Both the position numbers and the translations under genes were made by a program. The notes beneath the pieces are model-generated. The model was given only the letters and a program-made list of their open reading frames with translations. It searched no databases and was not told where the DNA came from. From Caecibacter massiliensis (GTDB lineage: Bacteria > Bacillota > Negativicutes > Veillonellales > Megasphaeraceae), in NCBI GenBank assembly GCA_900095875.1, contig LT608311.1:682001-746000 (forward strand): 64,000 nucleotides of DNA. Reading direction: 5' to 3'. This document shows, in pieces, positions 9,943-21,815 of this stretch; position 1 is the stretch's first letter; the number at the start of each line of letters is the position of its first letter.

Positions 9943-10710
9943 ATAGTACCGGTTCAACGCCGTCAGTGCATCATGGATGAATTGTATGCCCAGCAGGTCG
10001 TAACCGTACAGGCACTGGCAGAAAAATTACAAGTCGCTCCCATGACCATACGCCGGGATTTACATCTATTAGAACAACAAGGGCTGATAAAAAAGAGTCA
10101 TGGCGGAGCTGTCCTGGCGGAGTCTTCTGTACAGGAAGCGGCCTACCACAACCGCCAGCAAGTCCATCGGAAAGAAAAACAGCAGATAGCCGCTGCCGCA
10201 CTGGCAAAAGTAGACGATGCCATGTGCCTCTATCTGGATGCAGGAACAACCAATTACGAGCTAGCTGTCCTCATAAGCGGGAAAAGGTGGAGTTCTCTTA
10301 CCGTCGTTACGAATGATCTGGCTATCGCCCAGACACTGACACCGGCCCAGGGCATTACTGTCATACTGTTAGGAGGGAAAATAGATGCATCTTCCTGTGC
10401 CGTCTGCGGGCCTCTGGCTGCCCAGATGGCCGGGCAGTTTCATTTTGATATTTGTTTCCTGGGAACGCAGGCCATCACACCCGACTGGCATATCATGACA
10501 GCTAACGCCGAAAAAATTTCCATAAAAAAGATTTGTATGAATGTTTCGGACAAAGTCATCCTGCTGGCAGATCATTCAAAGTTCAGGAAGCATAAAATAT
10601 ATACCATTGCCAGTATTTTCGATATGGCTGCCATCATTAGTGATTATCTTCCCACCCGCCAGGAACAGGATATATTACAAAAACACGGTGTTACTTTTTA
10701 TCATGTCTGA
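9943..10710 (+). CDS. DeoR-family transcriptional regulator, ATA at the start position
   Basis: 255-residue DeoR/GlpR-type regulator. The N-terminal winged helix-turn-helix contains VTVQALAEKLQVAPMTIRRDL, followed by a GLIKKSHGGAVL wing. The C-terminal DeoR sensor domain shows YLDAGTTNYEL and a VILLGGKID segment, which binds sugar phosphates in this family. An AAGGAGG Shine-Dalgarno (9927-9933) lies 9 nt before an ATA codon. Starting there gives xVPVQRRQCIMDEL, the usual DeoR N-terminus and the usual family length. The only conventional in-frame starts are a TTG at 9904, upstream of the Shine-Dalgarno, and an ATG 23 residues into the HTH region. It leads the operon with the kinase and dehydrogenase, so it probably represses them and responds to a pathway phosphate ester. 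The effector is inferred. Confidence 0.85.
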   Translation: MVPVQRRQCIMDELYAQQVVTVQALAEKLQVAPMTIRRDLHLLEQQGLIKKSHGGAVLAESSVQEAAYHNRQQVHRKEKQQIAAAALAKVDDAMCLYLDAGTTNYELAVLISGKRWSSLTVVTNDLAIAQTLTPAQGITVILLGGKIDASSCAVCGPLAAQMAGQFHFDICFLGTQAITPDWHIMTANAEKISIKKICMNVSDKVILLADHSKFRKHKIYTIASIFDMAAIISDYLPTRQEQDILQKHGVTFYHV

Positions 10711-10724
10711 AGGAGGAAATACAC

Positions 10725-11930
10725 ATGCACGAATTTGTCATTCTGGCTGATGATTTTACCGGAGCCAACGACACAGGAGTACAGGTTGCCAAACGAGGAC
10801 TCCCCGTTTCCGTCATACTCCGTGCCGAAGACATCCGACCGGGATCTGAAAGCATTGTCATTGATAGTGAAAGCCGCGTTATCAGTGGAACCGATGCCTA
10901 TAAACGGGTTTATGCCATGGCCTCAGCAGTAGAACAGACTGGCAGCTGCCGCTTTTTGTATAAAAAAGTGGATTCTACACTGCGCGGTAATATCACGGCA
11001 GAAATCAAAGCCGTCATTGCCGCCTGCCACCCGGATATTATCGTCTTTGCTCCATCGCTGCCATCACAGGGCCGGACCGTACAGGACGGACGCCTCCATG
11101 TACACGGCGTTCCTCTGATGGAAACGGAAATTGCCTGTGATCCCCGCAATCCGCTGAAAACAGATACGTTATCCGAACTACTCAGTCCCTGTCTGGATAC
11201 GCCTATACATAGAGAAATACCAAAATCCGATTGGGAACCGGGCGGTTATATCTTTGATGCCAGAACGGATGACGACCTGTATGCCATTGCCCGTCAGGGA
11301 CTGGCCCAGAAACAGAAGATTCTCTGGATTGGTTCGGCCGGCCTTGCCAATGCCCTTCTCCAGATCTGCTATGCCCCCTGTCCGGCCCTGGCTATCGTCG
11401 GCAGTGTCAGCACCCGCACGATGGAACAGCTGGCCTTTTGTCAGAAACAGGGCGCTGTCATCCACAAGCTTCCCATGGAGCAGCTCTATGAAGGGGCTTC
11501 CCTTGCACCGTATATTCACGCAGCCATTGCTTCCCTTGACGAAGGAACGGATGTCCTGGTTACGGCAGCGGCAACACGGGAAGACTATGAAACCTTTCTG
11601 GACTATGGAAAGGAACGCAGTATTTCTTCAGACGAACTGGCCGCATTTACCAAACGCATTCTCAGCCAGACCGCCATGGCTATCACTGCCCACAGTTCCC
11701 TTTGTGGGCTCTTTCTCACAGGCGGTGACACGGCCATCGCCGTCGTTGAACAACTCCAGGCCTGCGGATTCCAGATTGAACGGGAAATCCTTCCCGGATT
11801 TGTACAAGGGCGCCTTCTCGAAGGGGTCTGCCCACAGTTGCCTGTAGTGACCAAAGCCGGAGCCTTTGGAGCTGCACCGGATATATGGAAAGCACTTCAG
11901 TGTTTGAAAAAAATTCCCCGCAACGCATAG
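10725..11930 (+). CDS. Four-carbon acid sugar kinase (DUF1537; threonate/erythronate kinase-like)
   Basis: 401-residue member of the DUF1537 kinase family, which phosphorylates D-threonate, L-threonate or erythronate at O4 using ATP in the cytoplasm. The N-terminal substrate-binding domain opens with ILADDFTGANDTGVQVAKRG. The C-terminal nucleotide-binding domain has FLTGGDTAIAVV and the glycine-rich KAGAFGA near the end. A GGAGG Shine-Dalgarno fixes the ATG. It starts 14 nt after the DeoR gene and is followed by a pdxA2 gene, the pairing described for D-threonate catabolism (kinase, then 4-phosphate dehydrogenase yielding dihydroxyacetone phosphate and CO2). The family is certain; which epimer it uses cannot be read from the sequence. 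Confidence 0.88.
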   Translation: MHEFVILADDFTGANDTGVQVAKRGLPVSVILRAEDIRPGSESIVIDSESRVISGTDAYKRVYAMASAVEQTGSCRFLYKKVDSTLRGNITAEIKAVIAACHPDIIVFAPSLPSQGRTVQDGRLHVHGVPLMETEIACDPRNPLKTDTLSELLSPCLDTPIHREIPKSDWEPGGYIFDARTDDDLYAIARQGLAQKQKILWIGSAGLANALLQICYAPCPALAIVGSVSTRTMEQLAFCQKQGAVIHKLPMEQLYEGASLAPYIHAAIASLDEGTDVLVTAAATREDYETFLDYGKERSISSDELAAFTKRILSQTAMAITAHSSLCGLFLTGGDTAIAVVEQLQACGFQIEREILPGFVQGRLLEGVCPQLPVVTKAGAFGAAPDIWKALQCLKKIPRNA

Positions 11931-11953
11931 GCGGAGAAACAGGAGGAAATCAT

Positions 11954-12958
11954 ATGAATCAATTTGTCGGTATTACTATGGGGGATCCCGCCGGAATCGG
12001 CCCGGAAGTATCGTTGAAAGCCATTGACGCCAGGCCGGAATATCAGGAATCCGTCCTGATTTACGGAAGTTACGGCGTGCTTCAGTATTATCATCAGTTA
12101 CTTCACCTCAAAACACCACTATCTGTCATTTCATCGCCATCCGAATTCCAGCCCGGCCATATCAATATTATTTCCGTCGTCGATCTGGAAATAGGAAAAG
12201 ATATTGAAATCGGAAAAGTATCGCCCGTTGCTGGTGATGCTGCCTATCAGTACATTGCCCGCGCCATTCACGATGCAATGGAAGGTCAGATACAGGTCGT
12301 AACGACGGCACCACTTAATAAGGAAGCTCTGCATAAAGGAGGGCACAATTTTGACGGGCATACGGAAATTTTCGCTACCCTTACGGGGACGAAACACTAT
12401 ACGATGATGCTCTGGAGTCAGAATATGTCTGTCGTACACGTTTCTACTCACTGTTCTCTTCGTGAAGCCTGCGACCGTGCCAAAAAGGTACGTGTTCTGG
12501 AATGTATCCACCTCGCCCATAATGCCATGAAACGTCTGGGCCTGGACAATCCTCATATCGCTGTCGCCGGCCTCAATCCGCACAGTGGGGAACATGGGCT
12601 GTTTGGCCGGGAAGAAATAGAAGAAATCATCCCGGCTATCGGGGAAGCCCGGGCAGAAGGACTGTACGTTGACGGACCGGTACCGCCTGATACGGTCTTC
12701 CTGAAAGCGTATAAAGGAATATACGATATCGTCGTGGCCATGTACCATGACCAGGGTCACATCCCCATGAAAATGATGGCTTTCGATACGGGAGTCAACG
12801 TCACACTGGGACTGCCTATTATCCGTACTTCCGTAGACCACGGTACGGCCTTTGACATAGCCGGCAAGGGAATTGCCAAAGAAGACAGCATGTTCAGTGC
12901 CGTTGACCTGGGAATCCGCTTCGCTAAAGGAAGATTGCAGTCAGCGTCTATTCACTAG
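11954..12958 (+). CDS. pdxA2: PdxA2-type four-carbon acid phosphate dehydrogenase
   Basis: 334-residue PdxA-family NAD-dependent dehydrogenase. Visible family signatures are GITMGDPAGIGPE at the N-terminus, FDGHTEIFA with a metal-ligand histidine, AVAGLNPHSGE, the metal-binding YHDQGHIPMK and DHGTAFDIAG near the C-terminus. An AGGAGG Shine-Dalgarno lies ahead of MNQFVG; earlier in-frame starts lie inside the kinase gene. Its position directly after a DUF1537 kinase argues for oxidative decarboxylation of threonate (or erythronate) 4-phosphate to dihydroxyacetone phosphate rather than the vitamin B6 step of true PdxA. It is the last gene of the operon and is followed by a perfect terminator. 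Substrate choice is inferred from context. Confidence 0.88.
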   Translation: MNQFVGITMGDPAGIGPEVSLKAIDARPEYQESVLIYGSYGVLQYYHQLLHLKTPLSVISSPSEFQPGHINIISVVDLEIGKDIEIGKVSPVAGDAAYQYIARAIHDAMEGQIQVVTTAPLNKEALHKGGHNFDGHTEIFATLTGTKHYTMMLWSQNMSVVHVSTHCSLREACDRAKKVRVLECIHLAHNAMKRLGLDNPHIAVAGLNPHSGEHGLFGREEIEEIIPAIGEARAEGLYVDGPVPPDTVFLKAYKGIYDIVVAMYHDQGHIPMKMMAFDTGVNVTLGLPIIRTSVDHGTAFDIAGKGIAKEDSMFSAVDLGIRFAKGRLQSASIH

Positions 12959-12976
12959 CAGACAGCCATCTAATGA

Positions 12977-13016
12977 ACAGGACACCAGCCGTATTGGGCT
13001 GGTGTCCTGTTTTCTT
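12977..13016 (+). terminator. Terminator of the threonate-type operon
   Basis: Perfect 14-bp stem (12977-12990 with 12997-13010), 6-nt loop GTATTG, then TTTCTT. Confidence 0.92.
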
Positions 13017-13040
13017 CACTTCCCACTGATCACTAACCAC

Positions 13041-13073
13041 AAAAAAAGCACTAGCATAAGCTAGTGCTTTTTT
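13041..13073 (-). terminator. Terminator of rRNA operon 1
   Basis: Hairpin GCACTAGC-ATAA-GCTAGTGC flanked by A and T runs on both sides, so it can act in both directions. It lies directly after the 5S gene on the minus strand, and the same element is repeated after the second rRNA operon. Confidence 0.88.
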
Positions 13074-13078
13074 CCACA

Positions 13079-13193
13079 ATCAGCGGCTTCCTATCCTTCC
13101 AGGGGGCTTCCCCCCAAGTACTTTCGGCGTTTGCGGGCTTAACTGCTGTGTTCGGCATGGGAACAGGTGGATCCCCGCAGCTATCGCCACTGA
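13079..13193 (-). rRNA. rrf: 5S ribosomal RNA (operon 1)
   Basis: The minus strand reads TCAGTGGCGATAGCTGCGGGG, then CACCTGTTCCCATGCCGAAC, the conserved 5S core, and ends ...GGAAGCCGCTGA, pairing with the 5' end. Ends are approximate by a few bases. It differs from the second copy at two or more positions. Confidence 0.93.
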
Positions 13194-13200
13194 ATTCTCT

Positions 13201-13220
13201 TGTCAGGGCCGTGCCCTGAC
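13201..13220 (-). other. Processing hairpin between 23S and 5S
   Basis: Inverted repeat TGTCAGGGC / GCCCTGACA in the 23S-5S spacer. Its position suggests a maturation site for the primary transcript; this is inference from position and symmetry. Confidence 0.5.
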
Positions 13221-13236
13221 AACTGTATAGAAAACG
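13218..13236 (-). other. 23S processing stalk, 3' arm
   Basis: This 19-nt stretch is exactly complementary to 16226-16244 on the other side of the 23S gene. The two arms would close the RNase III-type stalk that loops out the 23S precursor. Confidence 0.75.
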
Positions 13237-13253
13237 TATCCTTTACCTTACCT

Positions 13254-16172
<2,919 letters not shown>

Positions 16173-16225
16173 TTTTTTCTAAGGTTCGTTAAGTCTCTTT
16201 TCTTTTCAAAAAAGAGGTATTTCTT

Positions 16226-16244
16226 CGTTTTCTATACAGTTGTC
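16226..16244 (-). other. 23S processing stalk, 5' arm
   Basis: Perfect 19-nt complement of 13218-13236. It lies in the 16S-23S spacer (16173-16361), which otherwise contains no tRNA gene that I can find. Confidence 0.75.
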
Positions 16245-16266
16245 AAGGTACGTCTGAGAGGATGGC

Positions 16267-16286
16267 CTCTCAAAACTAAACAATGC
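16267..16286 (-). other. 16S processing stalk, 3' arm
   Basis: CTCTCAAAACTAAACAATGC is complementary, with about three mismatches, to 18112-18131 on the far side of the 16S gene, as expected for the RNase III stalk of the 16S precursor. Confidence 0.6.
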
Positions 16287-16360
16287 TTCATACTCTGCCA
16301 GAATGCCGACCTAAGAATCGTCAGAAGTCTGACTTTCGTCTTCCTTCCGGCCTCTATCCC

Positions 16361-17929
<1,569 letters not shown>

Positions 17930-18111
17930 TATGTGAAGAGCACTAGCTCATTCTTACTATTGTTGGTTTGTTACTCATTGTTTGACGTTCTATCTCTAGA
18001 ACCTCGCACTACCGAGTTAATCTCGGTATAAGTGATTCGCTCATGTTTGCGTGTCGCCTTACGGCTCCTTCAAACATGGCTCTCTACTTATCTGGCGTTC
18101 ATTCGTATGTT

Positions 18112-18131
18112 GCATTGTTCAGTTTTCAAAG
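18112..18131 (-). other. 16S processing stalk, 5' arm
   Basis: Partner of 16267-16286: the leader upstream of 16S reads CTTTGAAAACTGAACAATGC on the minus strand. Confidence 0.6.
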
Positions 18132-18193
18132 GTCATCTGCCAGCCGCATGATTGAGATGAAGGAAGTTCATCGCTCATCGCGGCGACTCATAT

Positions 18194-18222
18194 ATCTTAA
18201 CAAACTCACAGGAGTTTGTCAA
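18194..18222 (-). promoter_or_regulatory. rRNA operon 1 promoter, proximal (P2)
   Basis: Minus-strand TTGACA (18222-18217), 17-nt spacer, TAAGAT (18199-18194), roughly 265 nt before the 16S gene. Confidence 0.82.
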
Positions 18223-18286
18223 GCACTTTTTTGAAATACTTTTGAGAGGAGGAAGGGAACCTTCCCGTCCGCTCAACAGCTTGTTT

Positions 18287-18315
18287 AGTATATCCCACTC
18301 TCCCCTTCTTGTCAA
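18287..18315 (-). promoter_or_regulatory. rRNA operon 1 promoter, distal (P1)
   Basis: Minus-strand TTGACA (18315-18310), 17-nt spacer, TATACT (18292-18287), 93 nt upstream of P2. Tandem promoters with perfect -35 boxes are typical of rRNA operons. Between here and thiM (18316-18502) I see no gene and no clear thiM terminator. Confidence 0.85.
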
Positions 18316-18502
18316 GGGATTTTTTTACATCGCTAAAAAAAATGACGTTCATCACAGTTCGTTAACCGTTTATCGAATCACTTCGACCAACGGCCTGCGG
18401 TCTGCGACAAACGTCTCTATTCTAAGGCTTGTTAACCCTCTTTTGATACGTATACTATCGTGACAGTCCTGCCTTTCATATACGCCGATGAATGATTCTG
18501 CT

Positions 18503-19330
18503 TTACTCTAATATAAAGGGATTTCCCGCAATATCTGACGGCTGGGCCGTATACAATTCATCAATAAATGCCGTCTGGAATGAACCCGTCCCCTTTACAT
18601 AGGTTTCTGCCCGTCTTCCCGCCAGATTATATACGGCAGCGCCAGTAATTGCGGCTACAAACGGATCGGCTGCAGCTGCATAAACGGCCATGACTCCACC
18701 GAGGGAGCATCCCGTCCCGGTAATACAGGGCATCATAGGCGATCCTCCTTTTGAGATGATTACCTGTTTCCCATCGGTAATCAAATCTTCCGCTCCGGAC
18801 ACGGCAACGGCTCCACCCGTCCATGAAGCCAGTGCCATAGCTGCATCTCTCGCAGCACGCACCGTATCCGTCGAATCGACACCACGTACTTCCGAAACGG
18901 CCGAGCCACCAGATAAATTCCATAATCCTGCCAGCGCAATAATTTCCGAGGCATTTCCCCTGATAATAGATGGCTTGTATTCTTTAAACTGAGTCAGCAA
19001 ATCAGTTCGCATCTTCCCAAGACCGATAGCTACAGGGTCGAGGACCCAGGGTTTCCGTTCTTCGTGAAGTACCTTTGCCGTAAGAGGCAGTGTTTCTGCA
19101 TAAACAGGGAATAAAGTACCCACGTTGATATACATAGCCTGGCAAATATGCGCCAACCCTTCCCCTTCGTCGGGAAGGTATACCATGGCAGCCGATCCTC
19201 CCACTGCCAGCTGGGCATTCGCTACAAAATTAATGGTTACCGTATTGGTAATGGATGGAACCAGCGGGTTCATCTGCCTGACTGCCACTGCCGTCTGTTC
19301 TATTGCTTTTTTTAATGTTTCATTTGTCAT
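18503..19330 (-). CDS. thiM: Hydroxyethylthiazole kinase
   Basis: 275-residue ThiM, which phosphorylates 4-methyl-5-(2-hydroxyethyl)thiazole with ATP in thiamine salvage. The ribokinase-like fold shows VLDPVAIG, the IRGNASEI motif near residue 120 and the ATP/anion-hole segment CITGTGCSLGG near residue 200. The start MTNETL is preceded by GGTGA at good spacing; a more upstream in-frame ATG has no Shine-Dalgarno. It stands alone here without thiD or thiE, and its leader shows no THI-box riboswitch features that I recognise. It lies between the rRNA promoters and the divergent binding-protein operon. Confidence 0.93.
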   Translation of the reverse strand: MTNETLKKAIEQTAVAVRQMNPLVPSITNTVTINFVANAQLAVGGSAAMVYLPDEGEGLAHICQAMYINVGTLFPVYAETLPLTAKVLHEERKPWVLDPVAIGLGKMRTDLLTQFKEYKPSIIRGNASEIIALAGLWNLSGGSAVSEVRGVDSTDTVRAARDAAMALASWTGGAVAVSGAEDLITDGKQVIISKGGSPMMPCITGTGCSLGGVMAVYAAAADPFVAAITGAAVYNLAGRRAETYVKGTGSFQTAFIDELYTAQPSDIAGNPFILE

Positions 19331-19495
19331 ATTGGTCACCACTTTCTTTTTTATCATATATTATACAACGTATGCACGAATATGTAATCAAATGGCTTGT
19401 ATTATTTTTTCTGAATATGTATAATTATGAATGTAATCTTTTGGTAACGTTTTGGGATGCGTTATACCATACTATCTATATAAGGAGATATAGGA

Positions 19496-20272
19496 ATGAA
19501 AAAAAAATGGGCTACACTGACGGCTGTTTCATTGGCAGCCATGACTGTATTGACCGGCTGCGGCGGTTCTCAGAGTGAAAGCAGCAAGAAATCCAGTGAT
19601 ACGCTGGTCATCGGTATGGAACCGACATTTCCCCCGTTTGAATTCACAGAAAACGATCAGTATGTCGGCTTTGATATCGATTTTGCCAAAGCCGTTGCTG
19701 ACAAACTGGGAATGAAAGCCGAAGTCAAAAGTCTGGGCTTCGACGCTCTGATTCCGGCTCTCAAAAGTGGCCAGATTGATCTCATCGCCTCAGGCATGGA
19801 TGCTACACCGGAACGGGCAAAACAGGTATCGTTTACAAAACCGTATTTCCATGACGGATATTCCGTCGTCGTCCGCAAAGATAATACGACAATCAATGGA
19901 TTCCAGGATTTATCCGGTAAGAATGTCTGCACCCAGGTCGGTACAAAAGGCGTTGAACTGGGGCAGCAGGCTGGCGCGGTTATCAAACAGGTAGACGCCA
20001 ATAACCAATGCTGGATGGAGCTGAACAGCAATAACAGTGACGCCGTCATCATCAATACGTCCGTAGCAATGTATTACCTCAGCCACGGCGGTGAAAATGA
20101 CCTGAAGCTGGCTGGTGAACCTCAGATGGCCCCCGATGGCATTGCCATGGCCGTCAGCAAAGACAAGCCGGAAATGCTGGAAAAAGTCAACAAAGCCATT
20201 GATGAATTAAAGGCAGACGGTACCTACGCCCAGCTCTACAAAAAATGGTTTGGTACGGAACCGAAAGAATAA
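19496..20272 (+). CDS. Amino-acid ABC transporter substrate-binding lipoprotein (copy 1)
   Basis: 258-residue family 3 solute-binding protein. The N-terminus is a lipoprotein signal with lipobox LTGC (Cys22). The mature part begins with the family pattern TLVIGMEPTFPPFEF and continues with VGFDIDFAKAVADKLG, FDALIPALKSGQIDLI and the C-terminal LYKKWFG. It contains two cysteines in the mature domain (NVCTQ and NQCWM) that the second copy lacks. AGGAG lies 8 nt before ATG. No permease or ATPase gene follows; instead a HAD phosphatase and a paralogous binding protein do. It probably supplies a transporter encoded elsewhere. The ligand (polar amino acid or cystine type) cannot be assigned. Confidence 0.9.
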   Translation: MKKKWATLTAVSLAAMTVLTGCGGSQSESSKKSSDTLVIGMEPTFPPFEFTENDQYVGFDIDFAKAVADKLGMKAEVKSLGFDALIPALKSGQIDLIASGMDATPERAKQVSFTKPYFHDGYSVVVRKDNTTINGFQDLSGKNVCTQVGTKGVELGQQAGAVIKQVDANNQCWMELNSNNSDAVIINTSVAMYYLSHGGENDLKLAGEPQMAPDGIAMAVSKDKPEMLEKVNKAIDELKADGTYAQLYKKWFGTEPKE

Positions 20273-20284
20273 TAAGGAATAAGA

Positions 20285-20932
20285 ATGTATAAAGCATACG
20301 TATTTGATTTTGATTATACTCTGGTAAATTCCGAACAAGGCATCGTCATGTGTTTTGAAATGCTTCTCCATGATGAAGGATATGTTCCCGTTTCCCGGGA
20401 TGTCATCTGCAGTACCATCGGCAAGACAATGTACGATGCCATGTCGATTATTACAGGAGAAACAGAAAAAGGGAAACTGGCCCGGCTCATCCGGCTCTAT
20501 AAAGTCCGGTATTCCGATTTCTACATGACGCCCAATACCCATCTGTATCCGGAAACGAAACCGGCCCTCACTTATCTGAAAGAAGCCGGTGCCATTTGCT
20601 GCATCGTTTCTACCAAAACGAGGAGCCGCATCATGGAAACCATCCGTCGTGAACAGATGGAGCCCCTTATCGACCGCGTTATCGGCATTGAAGATGTAGA
20701 GCATGCCAAGCCTGCCCCCGATGGACTCCGGCTCATACAAGATTATTTTCATCTTGTCCCGGCAGATATCCTGTACGTTGGCGATAGTCTTATCGATGCT
20801 GATACTGCTCAAAATGGCGGCGTCGATTTTGCTGCCGTTACCACCGGTGCCACACCGGCATCAGCGTTTGCAACACGCCCTCACACCCGGATCATGTCTG
20901 ATCTGAGTGAATTATATATGAGGAAAAAGTAA
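20285..20932 (+). CDS. HAD-superfamily phosphatase (PpaX/Gph-like)
   Basis: 215-residue HAD hydrolase. The nucleophile motif is FDFDYTLVNSE near residue 7 and motif II lies in CCIVSTKTRS. Motif III/IV lies in HAKPAPDGL and YVGDSLIDADTAQNGG. A helical cap between motifs I and II resembles phosphoglycolate or pyrophosphate phosphatases. It begins 12 nt after the first binding-protein gene and ends about 20 nt before the second, so the three genes are probably co-transcribed. The substrate is unknown; the linkage to amino-acid-binding proteins is unusual. Confidence 0.85.
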   Translation: MYKAYVFDFDYTLVNSEQGIVMCFEMLLHDEGYVPVSRDVICSTIGKTMYDAMSIITGETEKGKLARLIRLYKVRYSDFYMTPNTHLYPETKPALTYLKEAGAICCIVSTKTRSRIMETIRREQMEPLIDRVIGIEDVEHAKPAPDGLRLIQDYFHLVPADILYVGDSLIDADTAQNGGVDFAAVTTGATPASAFATRPHTRIMSDLSELYMRKK

Positions 20933-20953
20933 TTCCGTTTGAAGGAGTGACTC

Positions 20954-21748
20954 ATGATGAACAAAAAATATGTAACTATGCTTGCTGCTTCCCTGGCAGC
21001 CGTTACGCTGATTACCGGCTGCGGTGGTTCCCAGAGTGGTGACAAGAAAGATGCCGCCAAGGAACAGAAAACTCTCGTCGTCGGCACAGAAGCCACATTC
21101 CCGCCTTTTGAATCCGTAGAAAATGATAAAGTTGTCGGGTTTGATATGGACCTCACCCAGGCTATCTGTGATAAACTGGGCTACAAGATGGAAATCAAAA
21201 ACATTGGCTTCGATGCCCTCATCCCTGCCCTCAAGAGCGGTCAGATTGACGTCATCGCTGCCGGCATGGACGCTACACCGGAACGCAAGAAACAGGTAGC
21301 CTTTACCGATGTCTATTACAAAGGCGGCTATACAATCGTCGTCCGCAAGGATAATACCGACATTACCGGCTATGACACCATTACCGGCAAGACAGTCGGC
21401 GCACAGGTAGCTTCCAAAGCCGGCGACCATGCAAAGGAACATGGGGCAACCGTCAAGGAATTTGATACCAACAGTCAGGGCTGGATGGAACTGGAAGCCG
21501 GTACAGTCGATGCAATTTCTATCGATAAAGCCGTCGCCCAGGATTACATGACCCACGGTGGCAATGAAAAAGCAAAAATCGTCGGCGATCCGATTCTGTC
21601 CCGCGGTACAGCCATGGCTATCAGCAAGGATAAACCGGAATTGTTGAAACAATTTAATGACGCACTGAGTCAGATTAAAAAAGACGGTACGTATGCCAAG
21701 ATTTACAAGAAGTGGTTTGGCGAAGAACCGAAAGATCAAGACTTATAA
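20954..21748 (+). CDS. Amino-acid ABC transporter substrate-binding lipoprotein (copy 2)
   Basis: 264-residue paralogue of the binding protein two genes upstream, with the same architecture: lipobox ITGC (Cys23), TLVVGTEATFPPFE, VGFDMDLTQAICDKLG, an identical FDALIPALKSGQID core and IYKKWFG at the end. Two adjacent ATGs (20954 and 20957) follow GGAG; either could be used. The high similarity across the whole length points to a local duplication that spans or flanks the HAD gene. The binding pockets differ (YYKGGYTIVV against YFHDGYSVVV), so the ligands may differ. No transporter membrane genes are nearby. Confidence 0.9.
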   Translation: MMNKKYVTMLAASLAAVTLITGCGGSQSGDKKDAAKEQKTLVVGTEATFPPFESVENDKVVGFDMDLTQAICDKLGYKMEIKNIGFDALIPALKSGQIDVIAAGMDATPERKKQVAFTDVYYKGGYTIVVRKDNTDITGYDTITGKTVGAQVASKAGDHAKEHGATVKEFDTNSQGWMELEAGTVDAISIDKAVAQDYMTHGGNEKAKIVGDPILSRGTAMAISKDKPELLKQFNDALSQIKKDGTYAKIYKKWFGEEPKDQDL

Positions 21749-21765
21749 TCCATCATCTATATGGA

Positions 21766-21807
21766 AAAAGGGAGCACGATGCAGATTTTTGCATCGTGCT
21801 CCCTTTT
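21766..21807. terminator. Bidirectional terminator between convergent operons
   Basis: A 17-bp stem (21766-21782 with 21791-21807) flanked by A and T runs. It serves the plus-strand binding-protein operon and the minus-strand whiA cluster. Confidence 0.9.
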
Positions 21808-21815
21808 CTCTTATA

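Noticed and set aside
12131-12841. 236-codon minus-strand frame
   Set aside because: Antisense shadow of pdxA2, without a start signal or family resemblance.
19331-19495. Possible TPP riboswitch before thiM
   Set aside because: The leader is short and AT-rich and lacks the conserved CTGAGA and other thi-box segments.
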